A stretch of 64,000 bases of DNA from Paenibacillus sp. S150 (GCF_019352175.1 NZ_JACBYI010000001.1:1-64000), one strand, 5' to 3'. Positions 51,331 to 61,140 are shown, counted from the stretch's first letter. Notes: generated from the letters alone by a model not told the origin. Numbers and translations are program-made.

Positions 51331-52614
51331 TTAGTTCATCTTCTTATAAGCGGCTTGCAGCAGTCCAAGCACTTCTTCTCTTGCCACTTCTCCAGCCGCA
51401 TATTTCTGCATGATGGTTCCCAGCTCATTAGTCGTTCCTTCCACATACTTAGGCCAGTACCATCCGAGAACCTTGTCTTGTTTAATGAACTCCAGGGCAT
51501 CTGCGCTGATCGAACCGATATCCTCGGCTGAAGCCTCTATGTTATCCATCGCAGGAATGAACTTAAACTCCTGGGTGATGTACCTTTGCCCTGTTTCCGA
51601 TGAGACGAGCCAGTTCAAGAATATCTTTGCCTGCTCTTTGACTTCAGACTTGCTGTTAATCACCCAGTAGTTGGGAACCCCAACGAACAATCTGTCATTC
51701 AGCTCGGCATCATCATTGATAGGCATCGGGAGAATGCCAAAGTTAAGATTGGGATCAAGACTGTCCAATGCCGGCTGTCCCCAGTTGCCAAGTGTGGTCA
51801 TGGCGCCTTTCGCCGTGGCGAGCATATTAAGCTGTGTATTGTAATCTGTCGCCAGCGGATTGTCATTTCCGTTAGCGAGATTCAGATCGAACAAATCCAG
51901 CCAGTCTTCAAAAACCTGATTCCCTTCAATACTGGCGGTACCGTCATTTAATGCCTGAATAAAGGCGTTCGGATCCTCCTGCTTGGCCATGGGGTTATTA
52001 AATACAAACCGGCCAAGGGTATAGGTAGTGCTGTAGTTATTTACAAACGGCACGATTCCTGCGGCGTTTAATTGGTCGATCATCACTTTGAATCCGGTCA
52101 AGGTTTTGGGGAGCACCGTAATCCCGGCCTTTGCGAACAAATCCTTGTTATAAATGAAGCCCTGCGCCTCCAGATTCACAGGCATTCCATACAGCTTTCC
52201 GTCCTTCGTAATCGGTGCTTTGGCAAATTCCTGCACATGCTCAACCCAAGGCTGGTCGGACAAATCCTCCAGATAATCTATCCAGCTGATCATCTCGCTT
52301 TCTCCCGTATTGTTGAAAATGTCAGGGGCTTCACTGGCGGCAAATTTAGCCTTCAAGGCGACACTATAATCGCTGCCTATGGTGGATTGAATGTCGAGCT
52401 TGATCGAAGGATTTTCGGCTTCGAACTCTCCTTTCAGCTTCTCAAGCGCATCCACAATCTCCACCTTGGACTGGTAAATCGTTAACGTTACCGGTTCTTC
52501 TGCAGCTTCCGGAACGGAACCCGCAGTATTTGCTTCTGAATTCCCTCCGCCACAGCCCGCCAACACACCGAACATCAGACATGCACTTAACAGCCCCAAC
52601 TTTTTGTTTTTCAC
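51331..52614 (-). CDS. Sugar ABC transporter substrate-binding lipoprotein (SBP_bac_1)
   Basis: About 427 residues. The GTG at 52614 has AGGAGG eight bases upstream. The lipobox is VLAGC, followed by a Gly/Ser/Asn-rich linker. KLKGEFEAENPSIKLDIQSTIGSDYSVALKAKFAASEAPDIFN is the family-1 signature, and GAMTTLGNWGQPALDSLDPNLNFGILPMPI is typical of MalE/UgpB relatives. It feeds the two permeases at 52685 and 53518. Confidence 0.9.
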   Translation of the reverse strand: MKNKKLGLLSACLMFGVLAGCGGGNSEANTAGSVPEAAEEPVTLTIYQSKVEIVDALEKLKGEFEAENPSIKLDIQSTIGSDYSVALKAKFAASEAPDIFNNTGESEMISWIDYLEDLSDQPWVEHVQEFAKAPITKDGKLYGMPVNLEAQGFIYNKDLFAKAGITVLPKTLTGFKVMIDQLNAAGIVPFVNNYSTTYTLGRFVFNNPMAKQEDPNAFIQALNDGTASIEGNQVFEDWLDLFDLNLANGNDNPLATDYNTQLNMLATAKGAMTTLGNWGQPALDSLDPNLNFGILPMPINDDAELNDRLFVGVPNYWVINSKSEVKEQAKIFLNWLVSSETGQRYITQEFKFIPAMDNIEASAEDIGSISADALEFIKQDKVLGWYWPKYVEGTTNELGTIMQKYAAGEVAREEVLGLLQAAYKKMN

Positions 52615-52684
52615 TTGATTCGCCTCCTGTATGTTGAGCTTTTTGTATAATAAGCGGTTAATCCATATAGTGAATAACCGTCCA

Positions 52685-53521
52685 TTAACCCTTGACCGCA
52701 CCAGCGCTTATGCCTTCAATAACGTAACGCTGCAGAAAGAGGAAAAAAATAATCATCGGAGCAATACCCATTACCAAAGCCGCAAGAGCCATATCCCACT
52801 GCTTCAGATATTCGCCAAATAACGAGTTGATCGCCAATTGGATCGTATGAAGCGAGGTCTTCTGCAGAATGATCAGCGGCAGCATAAAGTCATTCCAGAT
52901 CCAGAGTGTATTCAGCATCAGGGTCGTTACCGTCATGGGCTTCAATAAAGGAAATACGATCCGCCAGAACACTCCATACGGATTACAGCCATCCACCGTG
53001 GCGGCTTCTTCAATTTCCCGGGGAACCGATTTAACAAAGCCATGGTAAAGAAACAAGGTCATGCTCACACCCAGGCCCACATAACTGACGATCACTCCTG
53101 TTAAAGTGTTGACGATACCCGCAGTATTCAAAACCTTAACGAGCGGAATCATGATGGCTTGAAAAGGAATAACCATGGAAGCAACAAACAGCGAGAAGAT
53201 CCCCCGGGTGAACCGGTTATCCGAACGCGCAATCCGGTAAGCTGCCATGGATGCGAATACCAGCAGGAAGAGGTTGCTCACAGCGGTTATGATCAGCGTG
53301 TTTTTTAGCACCAGTGTAAAGTTCAGCTTCTCCCAGGCGCGGATATAGTTGTTGAAATCGAGGAAAGGGGGGAGTCCCATAGAGTCGAGCAAAATATCGG
53401 ACATGGACTTGAAAGAGTTGGAAAACACAATGTAGAACGGAAGTAAAAACAGAATGACCAGTGCTATCAAAAGGATCTCCAAAGCCAGAAGCTTGGAACG
53501 AGGACGAAGTACCTTACTCAT
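52685..53521 (-). CDS. Sugar ABC transporter permease, MalG type
   Basis: 278 residues, six membrane helices, EAA loop REIEEAATVDGCNPYGVFWRIVFPLLKP and the usual RYVIEGISAGAVKG end. It overlaps the upstream MalF-type gene by four bases. No ATPase is encoded here. Confidence 0.92.
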   Translation of the reverse strand: MSKVLRPRSKLLALEILLIALVILFLLPFYIVFSNSFKSMSDILLDSMGLPPFLDFNNYIRAWEKLNFTLVLKNTLIITAVSNLFLLVFASMAAYRIARSDNRFTRGIFSLFVASMVIPFQAIMIPLVKVLNTAGIVNTLTGVIVSYVGLGVSMTLFLYHGFVKSVPREIEEAATVDGCNPYGVFWRIVFPLLKPMTVTTLMLNTLWIWNDFMLPLIILQKTSLHTIQLAINSLFGEYLKQWDMALAALVMGIAPMIIFFLFLQRYVIEGISAGAVKG

Positions 53522-54399
53522 GCTTCCACCTCTTTCCGCTTCGTAATGTACACTTGCACAGATGTGATAACAAGTATGGCAACAAAATAAATCAGAGCCT
53601 TGGCTGTACCGAGACCAAAACGGTTATACTGGAAGGCTTCAAAGTAAATATTCATGGCAATGGATTCAGTAGAACGAAATGGCCCCCCACTCGTTAAGGA
53701 GTAATTGACATCGAACATTTTGAAGGCTACGGAGATCGACCAGAACAGGCAAACTGTAATCGCCGGCATAATGAGCGGAAGAGTCAGGTGGCGCAGTTTC
53801 TGCCAGCTGTCCGCTCCGTCGATATCTATCGCTTCTTTCAGCTCACTAGGCACATTCATGAGACCGGCAATATAAATAACCATTACATAACCAGCCTCCT
53901 GCCAGACCTTCACGATGACAATCGCCCAGAAGGAGGTGTTAGACGTCCCCAGCCAGGAGAGTTCAAAAAATCCGATTCCTGTAAGTTCCCCTATAGTGGC
54001 AAAGCCCCTGGTGAAGATAAACTGCCAGATAAAGCCCAACAACACACCTCCAAGAACATTGGGAATAAAGAACAGGGTCCGAAGCGCATTTCTTGACCGC
54101 AGCGGTTTCGTCAGCATGTAGGCAAGCGCAAAGCCCAGCAGGTTGGACAGAACCACGATAACGACAGAGACTCTGGACGTAAACCAGAACGATTGGGCAA
54201 AATCCACATCATGCATAAAGATATTCTTGAAATTATCAAGGCCGGTCCAGTTGGAAGAAGCGGAAATACCGTTCCAATCTGTCATGGAATAATAAATTCC
54301 GAAGATAAAAGGAATTACAACAACGAAAACATAGAATAAAAATGTGGGGGCTATAAATATAACATCTTCGCGTAAACTTTTTGTCACTTTTTGTTTCAT
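53518..54399 (-). CDS. Sugar ABC transporter permease, MalF/UgpA type
   Basis: About 293 residues, six membrane helices and the EAA loop ELKEAIDIDGADSWQKLRHLTLPLIMP. The ATG at 54399 has AGGA eight bases upstream; the reading from 54447 adds 16 residues with no support. First gene of the ten-gene operon, divergent from the YesM-type kinase. Confidence 0.9.
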   Translation of the reverse strand: MKQKVTKSLREDVIFIAPTFLFYVFVVVIPFIFGIYYSMTDWNGISASSNWTGLDNFKNIFMHDVDFAQSFWFTSRVSVVIVVLSNLLGFALAYMLTKPLRSRNALRTLFFIPNVLGGVLLGFIWQFIFTRGFATIGELTGIGFFELSWLGTSNTSFWAIVIVKVWQEAGYVMVIYIAGLMNVPSELKEAIDIDGADSWQKLRHLTLPLIMPAITVCLFWSISVAFKMFDVNYSLTSGGPFRSTESIAMNIYFEAFQYNRFGLGTAKALIYFVAILVITSVQVYITKRKEVEA

Positions 54400-54544
54400 C
54401 CATGTCTTCCTTTCTGTTGTGTTACCGTTTATTATAGGGAAAAGCATGAGATTACCTACTCACAATAGTGATATAAATGGGGGACAATATTGATATTTCC
54501 GAATTAGCGTTATTAAATGTGACATATGTGATCGGGGTGACTTC

Positions 54545-56380
54545 ATGAGATTCCTGTCAAAAAGCATACAAAACAAGCTGATCCTGCTGCTGCTTATCTC
54601 CACGGTAATTCCGAGTGTCATTTCTACGGTTGTGATTTATTTCTACACGACAGAATCTCTGAAGGACCGTGTCCTGGATGAGAATTTGCAGCTTCTGTAT
54701 CAGGGAGGAACCAATATCACCAACTATATGGAGAATGTCCGGCAAATGACGCTTGCGCTGTACAATAATACCTTTCTCTACAACATTGTCGAAAAGGGCC
54801 TTTCGGATTACGCAAGTGAAATGACTCTTTATGCAGGATTATCAAATTTATCCAAGATGGTTGATGAAACCCTGCAAGTCTATTATTTTAATTCAATTAA
54901 CGAGCACTCGTATCTGTACGTGAATAGTTCCTTTATCCGTGCAACAACGGGTATGAATCTGGAGGATGACATTATTGAACAGGAAGTTCAGAAAAGGGAA
55001 AACTACACTGTTGAGCCGACCCATATTATAGACAACTACAATATCAGGCAGGCTTACACGAATTATTCGAACAAGTATGTAATTTCGGCACACCGGCAAT
55101 TAATTCATTATCCCAGCGGAGAATCGATGGGGAATTTATCTGTTGACGTCGGGATCAGCCAAATCTATTCGCTGTGCAGACAGCTGTTTGCCGCCGGAAA
55201 CGAGGATTTGTATCTGTATGATCACAACGGTAAAATCATTTTTTCCTCCGATTCTTCCAGTCTCTCGGGACAAACACTCAGCTCTCTTTGGAAGGCGGAA
55301 ATTGACAACGCGGCAGGTCCATCGGGGACATTTGAGTTCAGCAACAATGCTTTTAAAGGCATAGTTATCTATCAATCCATAACATTGGACGGATCAGAGT
55401 GGACTTTGGCTAAGCTTATCCCATTCAGCGAGCTATTCAGCGACGCGCGTCAGCTTGTATTCATTCAGTCCCTGATTGCCCTTGCCTGTCTTGTCGTCAT
55501 CGTCATCGCTACCTTATGGATTTCGGTCCATTTCACCAACCCCATTCGAAGGCTTGCCCACCACATCAACCGGGTGCGAGCCGGCCATTTTAACGAAGAA
55601 TTGAATATTGAACGCGAGGATGAGATTGGCGTGCTGGCCGATAATTTCGCCAATATGATGCAGACGATTAATGAATTTATTAACAGAGAATACAAGCTTA
55701 AACTCATTAACAAGACCGCTGAGCTTAAGGTGCTGCAATCGCAGATCAATCCCCACTTTCTCAATAATGTCCTGCAGACCATAGGTTCCCTGGCTCTGAA
55801 AGCTGGTGTTCCCAAGGTATATGAGCTTCTGGCCTCACTGGCCCAAATGATGCATTACAACATGGGCACTTCAGAGACGGTTGTCACACTGGGCAAGGAA
55901 ATGGAATATGTTGAGGATTACCTCAATCTGCAAAGCAACCGGTTCAAGGACAAGCTGCAGTTCGAGTTTCATATTGCTGATTCCACAGCCCGGCTGAATG
56001 TGCCCAAAATGATTATCCAGCCGGTTGTCGAAAATTATTTCAAACATGGCTTCACCCGTCCAGGCCAGGGATTTATCAGCATAAGCAGCTGCATCGAAAA
56101 TAGATTTCTGATGATTTCGGTAGAGGATAACGGGATTGGCATCCCGGAGGAACAAAGAATCCGGCTGCAGGAGAAGCTGGATGAGGAGCAGCAACCGGAC
56201 AGCCATGGCTCATCCAGCATCGGTCTGATCAATGTGGTGTCAAGACTCCGGATATATTTTGGCAGCGAATCAACCCTTTCACTGATTCCAAGGGAACCCC
56301 ATGGCTTGTATGTCCTTTTGAAGATTTCATTACATCAAAATCCGGGAGGTTTGGATATTGAAAGCGATCATAGTAGATGA
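54545..56380 (+). CDS. YesM-type sensor histidine kinase
   Basis: 611 residues. Two membrane helices (about 13-35 and 301-325) flank an extracellular sensing domain. A HAMP domain follows (NPIRRLAHHINRVRAGHFNEEL), then the His_kinase motif LKVLQSQINPHFLNNVLQTI with the phosphorylated His, and an HATPase domain with N-box IIQPVVENYFKHGF and G-box VEDNGIGIP. GGGGTGA precedes the ATG. Together with the next gene it likely senses the sugar-type compound imported by the divergent operon. Confidence 0.93.
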   Translation: MRFLSKSIQNKLILLLLISTVIPSVISTVVIYFYTTESLKDRVLDENLQLLYQGGTNITNYMENVRQMTLALYNNTFLYNIVEKGLSDYASEMTLYAGLSNLSKMVDETLQVYYFNSINEHSYLYVNSSFIRATTGMNLEDDIIEQEVQKRENYTVEPTHIIDNYNIRQAYTNYSNKYVISAHRQLIHYPSGESMGNLSVDVGISQIYSLCRQLFAAGNEDLYLYDHNGKIIFSSDSSSLSGQTLSSLWKAEIDNAAGPSGTFEFSNNAFKGIVIYQSITLDGSEWTLAKLIPFSELFSDARQLVFIQSLIALACLVVIVIATLWISVHFTNPIRRLAHHINRVRAGHFNEELNIEREDEIGVLADNFANMMQTINEFINREYKLKLINKTAELKVLQSQINPHFLNNVLQTIGSLALKAGVPKVYELLASLAQMMHYNMGTSETVVTLGKEMEYVEDYLNLQSNRFKDKLQFEFHIADSTARLNVPKMIIQPVVENYFKHGFTRPGQGFISISSCIENRFLMISVEDNGIGIPEEQRIRLQEKLDEEQQPDSHGSSSIGLINVVSRLRIYFGSESTLSLIPREPHGLYVLLKISLHQNPGGLDIESDHSR

Positions 56381-57971
56381 TGAACAATATGTCCGGGAGG
56401 CCATTTATTTATTAGCGGATTGGAAGAGGCTGGGGATCGAGGAGGTGCTCGAAGCCGAAGACGGCCTGCAGGCTATAGAAAAGATCTCGGCAGAACAGCC
56501 GCAGATTGTCATTACGGATATGATTATGCCGCTCCGCAATGGGGTTTTCTTGCTGGACTGGCTATACTCCCATCATCCTCATAGCAAAATCATTGTTGTC
56601 AGCGGTCATAATGATTTCGAGTATATGCGGCAGACCATACTGTCCGGCGGATTGGATTATTTACTTAAGCCCGTGAAGCAGAGACAATTGAATGCGGCGA
56701 TTGACAAGGCGATTCTCACCTGGAACAGGGAAGAAGAAATGCGCATAAGCAACCGGAAGAACCAGGCAGAAATGATTGAGTTCAAGTCGGAATATGTATA
56801 TAAGTTTCTCTCCAATGCACTGCTGGACCCCGGCTTGTTCAACAGCAAAAACCCCTATATTACCGATCAGCTTCCCGAAATTTCAGAAGCGGCCATCTGC
56901 AGAGTCGGCGTGGTCAACTTTATGCTTCCAAGCAATATCCAAGCCGCCTCCAAAAACCCCACTCGGATTTTCTCTGCCCTGCTGAAAATTTCCCATCTGA
57001 TGATGGCCGCCGCCAAGTGTGGTACCGCTTTTCAGAATTGGCACAGCTCCAATGAACTGGTATTGCTGTTCTGGTCGAAGCTGGACAGACCCGCAGATGT
57101 CATCCGGCAAATCAACGAAGAGCTGTTCCAGAGCTTTGGATTCCGTTCCGACTTTTCCGTCAGTTCAGCGTTCCCGTTCCCGGGGGGAATCCGCAACGCT
57201 TATCTGCAGGCCTGCAAAATCCTGCGTCAACGCAACCTGTTGAATGGAAAGAACCGCGTGCATATGGAAATCCCCGCCTATGCCCCCGCCCGAAATACCG
57301 CCTTGCAGATGAAACCGGTCGAAGACAAGCTGCTGTTGGCAATCAGAAGCGGAAATCAAGAGCAAATCCAAGGCTTTCTGGAAGAATGGTTCAGCGGTAT
57401 CAAGCAAATGGAGCAGCTGACCCTGGAACAATACGATACTTGGTTCAAAGAATATTCTTTGCTTAAAGCAGGGTGGCTTGAGCAGTATTCGGGAATTAAC
57501 AGCCAGGACCATGTCCAATCATACGTCTCTCCTTCCCTTCCGCTTAATTATTCCGGCACCCCCGACTTTCTGGCGTGGCATCACGGATTATTGCAGGACA
57601 TTGCTTATCTGGTTACCCGGTTCGATAATTTCCAGCAGCAGACCCAGCATACGATTTATGCCATTGCCCAATACATTGAGGATAATTACAAGTATGATTT
57701 ATCTCTGCAGGATATCGCCGATCAGTTCCAATTGAGCCGTGAGCATATTTCCCGAAAATTCAAACAGGTGTTTCATGAGGGTCTGACCGAATTCCGCAAT
57801 CGGATCCGGATTGAAAAAGCGAAGGTCCTGCTTCTTAATCCGCAGTTAAAAGTGGATACCATCGCCGAGATGGTTGGCTATAAGGACGAAAAATATTTTA
57901 ACAGAATCTTCAAAAAGTATACTTCCAGCACCCCCAAAGCATTCAGATTGAATGCGAAGGAATTGGGCTAA
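56358..57971 (+). CDS. YesN-type response regulator with AraC DNA-binding domain
   Basis: 537 residues. The receiver domain (1-120) has the acidic pair IVDDEQ, phospho-acceptor D54 in IVITDMIMP and the Lys in YLLKPVK. A long middle region follows, and a C-terminal AraC domain (about 435-535: LSLQDIADQFQLSREHISRKFKQV and YKDEKYFNRIFKKYTSSTP). The start is TTG with GGGAGG eight bases upstream, overlapping the kinase by 23 bases. Likely activator of the divergent operon. Confidence 0.93.
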   Translation: MKAIIVDDEQYVREAIYLLADWKRLGIEEVLEAEDGLQAIEKISAEQPQIVITDMIMPLRNGVFLLDWLYSHHPHSKIIVVSGHNDFEYMRQTILSGGLDYLLKPVKQRQLNAAIDKAILTWNREEEMRISNRKNQAEMIEFKSEYVYKFLSNALLDPGLFNSKNPYITDQLPEISEAAICRVGVVNFMLPSNIQAASKNPTRIFSALLKISHLMMAAAKCGTAFQNWHSSNELVLLFWSKLDRPADVIRQINEELFQSFGFRSDFSVSSAFPFPGGIRNAYLQACKILRQRNLLNGKNRVHMEIPAYAPARNTALQMKPVEDKLLLAIRSGNQEQIQGFLEEWFSGIKQMEQLTLEQYDTWFKEYSLLKAGWLEQYSGINSQDHVQSYVSPSLPLNYSGTPDFLAWHHGLLQDIAYLVTRFDNFQQQTQHTIYAIAQYIEDNYKYDLSLQDIADQFQLSREHISRKFKQVFHEGLTEFRNRIRIEKAKVLLLNPQLKVDTIAEMVGYKDEKYFNRIFKKYTSSTPKAFRLNAKELG

Positions 57972-58143
57972 ATGCTTTTTTCAGCTGCGGTATCTGAAGG
58001 GGCAGATAGACTACATGCGTCTGGAGATACTCGTTCAAGCCATGTTTGCCGTCCGCGCCGCCGATGCTGTATTGATCCGGAAGCGTTGCAGGCGCCTCCG
58101 CCGGAGCGGGCCCCCGCTGTCTTCTCGCGGGAGGCTGCGTCAC
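57943..58143 (-). CDS. Doubtful 66-aa ORF coupled to the frameshifted small gene
   Basis: A GTG at 58143 overlaps the TGA of the upstream small reading frame (GTGA), as in coupled genes, and the frame runs 66 codons into the end of the response regulator gene. The second half (HVVYLPLQIPQLKKAF) looks protein-like, the first half is Pro/Ala-rich. No family recognised; it may be chance. Confidence 0.25.
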   Translation of the reverse strand: MTQPPARRQRGPAPAEAPATLPDQYSIGGADGKHGLNEYLQTHVVYLPLQIPQLKKAFSPIPSHSI

Positions 58144-58281
58144 CTCGTATAGTCGTAGCGGCTTCGTTCTTTCCGGTCAATTTGGGCGATCCGCCCGTCG
58201 TGGACGGTGATTTGCACTACCCGGTAAGCCAACCCTGATGGTCTTCGACCAAACCTCCGTCACCTCGAAATTGCGTTCCAT
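58140..58281 (-). pseudogene. Small protein gene with a one-base frameshift
   Basis: AGGAG lies before the ATG at 58281. The first 18 codons read MERNFEVTEVWSKTIRVG, then one extra base shifts the frame. In the next frame the sequence continues YRVVQITVHDGRIAQIDRKE and RSRYDYTR to a stop at 58140. Joined, this gives a ~46-residue basic protein. Either the gene is broken or the assembly has a one-base error. Confidence 0.45.
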
Positions 58282-58286
58282 TTGCT

Positions 58287-58940
58287 TCACTCCTCTTGAA
58301 TTTCCGTTCTGCTGCCGTTTACGTTGACCGGCAGAATACTCTCCGCCAAAGGTCTTCTGCCATTGGGCTTCTCAGCCTCACGGAAAGTCTCCTCAAGCGT
58401 CTCCGCATCTCCCCGATAGCCAAGCGCAATTACCACATGCAGAGCGATATGCTCCGGGGTTTGCAGCACCTCCCTGGCCAGCTCCTGATCGAAGCCGCCA
58501 ATTGCCCTGGTTGACAAGCCCAGCAGGCCAGCCTGAAATGCAAGCGCAGCCCAGGCCGCACCGGTATCGAAGGCATGTACACCATTGGGCGCGCCGTTCT
58601 CCCGAAATTTCTCGGAAGCGATCAGCAGCAGTACCGGAGCTTTGTCCGACCACAGACGGTTGCGAGGTTTGATAAACTTACGGAATTCAGCAAGTTCAGC
58701 TTCTGTGCGCGCAATATAAAAGCGCCAGGGCTGCTGATTCCCGCCGGACGGAGACCAACGGGCCGCTTCCAGCACTGTGAACAGCTGCTCATCTGTAAGC
58801 GGCCGGTCGGCATAAGAGCGTGGCGACCAGCGGTTCAATATTATAGGGCTTACCGGATAATCGGGAGTCCGGCCGGCGGCCACCTCCGGATTGTAGCCCG
58901 CCTTAACGTGTATGTCTAGTTCACTTGCATTGCTGCTCAT
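58287..58940 (-). CDS. Nitroreductase-family FMN oxidoreductase
   Basis: 217 residues. NRWSPRSYADRPLTDEQLFTVLEAARWSPSGGNQQPWRF is the FMN-binding start, KAPVLLLIA and DTGAAWAALAFQAGLLGLSTRAIGGFDQELAREVL follow, and HVVIALGYRGD ends the core. Reduces nitro compounds, quinones or flavins with NAD(P)H. The gene is five bases from the small frameshifted gene. A GCTGC-TTATA-GCAGC inverted repeat lies upstream near 58968-58982 and could be an operator. Confidence 0.88.
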   Translation of the reverse strand: MSSNASELDIHVKAGYNPEVAAGRTPDYPVSPIILNRWSPRSYADRPLTDEQLFTVLEAARWSPSGGNQQPWRFYIARTEAELAEFRKFIKPRNRLWSDKAPVLLLIASEKFRENGAPNGVHAFDTGAAWAALAFQAGLLGLSTRAIGGFDQELAREVLQTPEHIALHVVIALGYRGDAETLEETFREAEKPNGRRPLAESILPVNVNGSRTEIQEE

Positions 58941-59098
58941 TTAAATCAATCCCTTCCATATATAATAAGCGCTGCTATAAGCAGCTTTTGCAACCTTGTT
59001 TTGCGCACGGGAGACCAATGTGCATTAATGGCATCAGAGTTGGTACAATCTTTATCAAAGCCGCCTCTCATCCGGAAGCATACGGATTAAGAATAGGC

Positions 59099-59479
59099 CT
59101 AACCTGTAGTTGGGGTCTTTACATCCGAAATTCCTGCAGCTCTGACCGGACGTGGAGGAAGAATCCGGTCAATGAACTGCGTCTGGTCGCGCGCCGCCAG
59201 CTTCGTCCGCCCCGGGCCCCAGCCCAAAGCCGCCCGCCAGCTGCCAAGCACTCCCTGCTCCGCAAGCTCCTGTTCATTCGCCTGCAGCTTTTCATCTGCA
59301 TAAGGTGAAACATACAGGGCATCTGCGGGACAATAAGCCTCACAAATAAAGCAGGTCTGGCAATCCTCCTGACGGGCAATTATCGGGGCATGATCCGTGC
59401 GGTCAAATACATTCGTAGGACAGACCTTTACACATAAGCTGCAGCCAATGCAGCGCTCTGTACTGACTAATTCAATCAT
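59099..59479 (-). CDS. Dicluster 4Fe-4S ferredoxin (AprB-like), pair A
   Basis: 126 residues. Two [4Fe-4S] motifs, CIGCSLCVKVCP (about 10-21) and CQTCFICEAYCP (about 39-50), are followed by a ~70-residue tail. AprB, the ferredoxin subunit of APS reductase, has the same plan. The ATG overlaps the flavoprotein stop (ATGA), so the two are co-translated and probably form a complex. Confidence 0.85.
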   Translation of the reverse strand: MIELVSTERCIGCSLCVKVCPTNVFDRTDHAPIIARQEDCQTCFICEAYCPADALYVSPYADEKLQANEQELAEQGVLGSWRAALGWGPGRTKLAARDQTQFIDRILPPRPVRAAGISDVKTPTTG

Positions 59480-61140
59480 CCGTTTGTCGCCTCCAATTCC
59501 TTCTGCGGCCCAGCCGCTCCTGTCCTTTCCGTCAGGAAGGAGCGGTCGGGCCGCACTCGAATTTGCTCCAGTCCCGAGACCAGCAGGCGATGGTGCTGGT
59601 TAGGGTCCAACTCGGGATATTCGGCCAGAATATGCAGTCCCGCCCCCCTGTTCTCCTTCCTGGCCAGCGCGGCAGTATATATCCAGCGCGCCGTCGCCGC
59701 CATTGCTGCCGCTTCGCGCGCATGCACCCGTTCGTGCACATTCACCGGAGCCTGTTCGTTTACTCTAGGCCATAACGCCTGCAGCTTTTCAAGTGCCGCG
59801 CTCACCCCCGGCTCTGTACGGAAGTAATTAATCTCAAGCGGCAGCACCTGATCCTGCACAGCCTTGACCAGCTCCCGGGTAAATACTTTGGAGTCAGCCG
59901 TTGTATGCTGAAGGGAACCGCCTGCTTGACTCTTCAGTCCATACTGTCCTGCAGGGCGCAGATCACGTCCGGCAGCCTCTTTCTGATGCGATAAGGCATA
60001 GGCAGCCGCTCCGGCACCCGACCATGTTCCCGAACAGATGGCCCAGGAAGCGTTGAACGCTCCGCCGCCGGAAGCCGCACCCGTAATCCGTTCCCGGGTA
60101 GCTGCATCTCCCGCTGCGTACAAGCCGGCAACTGTCGTTCCGCAATCGTCAGTGACAATGCGCAACCCGCCTGTCCCCCGAACCGTTCCCTCGTAACGCA
60201 GTGTCAGCGGGAACGGTTCGGTGAACACATCGATGCCGGCCCGGTCATAGGGAAGAAAGAAGATGGCGTGAGAAGAACGCAGAATCGCCTGCTTCTCCGG
60301 TGTATCCGCCTTATTCATAATGGCATAGAGCGGCTCTTTTAACAGATGCTTTGCCAGGAAATCGCCGTTCTGTGTTCCCTTCAGTTCATTGCCGTTCTGG
60401 TCATAATAGGTCGCCCAACCGAGCAGCCGGGAGCGTGTATTGGTGCTAAAGGCCGGACTGGGCGCATATTTCCGCGAGAATTCCATGCCGGACAGCTCGG
60501 CGCCGACTTCGCCGCCCAGCAGATATCCGTCGCCGGTCAGCACATTGCACCCGAGACCCTTGCTTAGGAAGGCGCAGCCTCCTGTAGCTATGACCACTGC
60601 ATTCGCCCGGACCTCCCAATCCTTGTCCTCCTGCCGCATTACACCTCTGGCTCCGCCAACGCCGTGTCCATCGACAAGCAGTTCCAGTGCCGGAGCATGG
60701 TCCAGCACCTTTACACCAGCCTTCTTCACAACTTTGCGCATCAATCCCATATATTCCGGTCCCTGCAGATGCCCCCGCTGCGGAATCCCTTGCTCATCCT
60801 TGATGAAAGGATATCCCCACTGCTCAACAAGCTCCAGATTGATATAGACCTGATCCAGAACCCGGTGAATCCATGGCGCTTCCGAGAGCTCTCCGCCCGA
60901 CTTCATTCTTTGCAGCACTGCCTGTTCCCTGAGCTCCCGGTCCGGCGGAAGATACAGCAGATTGGTGCCGCCGGGCGCGGTTGCACCGCTGGAACCCAGA
61001 TAGCCTTTATCCACCAGCACCACCTTGGCTCCGTTCTTGGCGGCACTCCAGGCCGCCCATGCACCCGCGGGACCTCCTCCAATGACTAGGACATCCGTTG
61101 TCAGCTGCATCAATGTATTTTCGCTCTTTGCCACAGTCAC
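59476..61140 (-). CDS. FAD-dependent oxidoreductase (AprA/fumarate reductase flavoprotein-like), pair A
   Basis: 554 residues. The dinucleotide-binding motif VLVIGGGPAGAWAAWSAAKNG starts near residue 17. SSGATAPGGTNLLY, VVIATGGCAFLSKGLGCNVLTGDGYLLGGEVGAELSGMEFS and GLYAAGDAATRERITGAASGGGAFN are typical of the succinate dehydrogenase/APS reductase alpha fold. Start GTG at 61140, or GTG at 61134 with better spacing to GGGG. Its own promoter (61345-61373) and a ~200-base leader lie upstream. Substrate unknown; oxidised sulfur compounds are a reasonable guess. Confidence 0.87.
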   Translation of the reverse strand: MTVAKSENTLMQLTTDVLVIGGGPAGAWAAWSAAKNGAKVVLVDKGYLGSSGATAPGGTNLLYLPPDRELREQAVLQRMKSGGELSEAPWIHRVLDQVYINLELVEQWGYPFIKDEQGIPQRGHLQGPEYMGLMRKVVKKAGVKVLDHAPALELLVDGHGVGGARGVMRQEDKDWEVRANAVVIATGGCAFLSKGLGCNVLTGDGYLLGGEVGAELSGMEFSRKYAPSPAFSTNTRSRLLGWATYYDQNGNELKGTQNGDFLAKHLLKEPLYAIMNKADTPEKQAILRSSHAIFFLPYDRAGIDVFTEPFPLTLRYEGTVRGTGGLRIVTDDCGTTVAGLYAAGDAATRERITGAASGGGAFNASWAICSGTWSGAGAAAYALSHQKEAAGRDLRPAGQYGLKSQAGGSLQHTTADSKVFTRELVKAVQDQVLPLEINYFRTEPGVSAALEKLQALWPRVNEQAPVNVHERVHAREAAAMAATARWIYTAALARKENRGAGLHILAEYPELDPNQHHRLLVSGLEQIRVRPDRSFLTERTGAAGPQKELEATNG

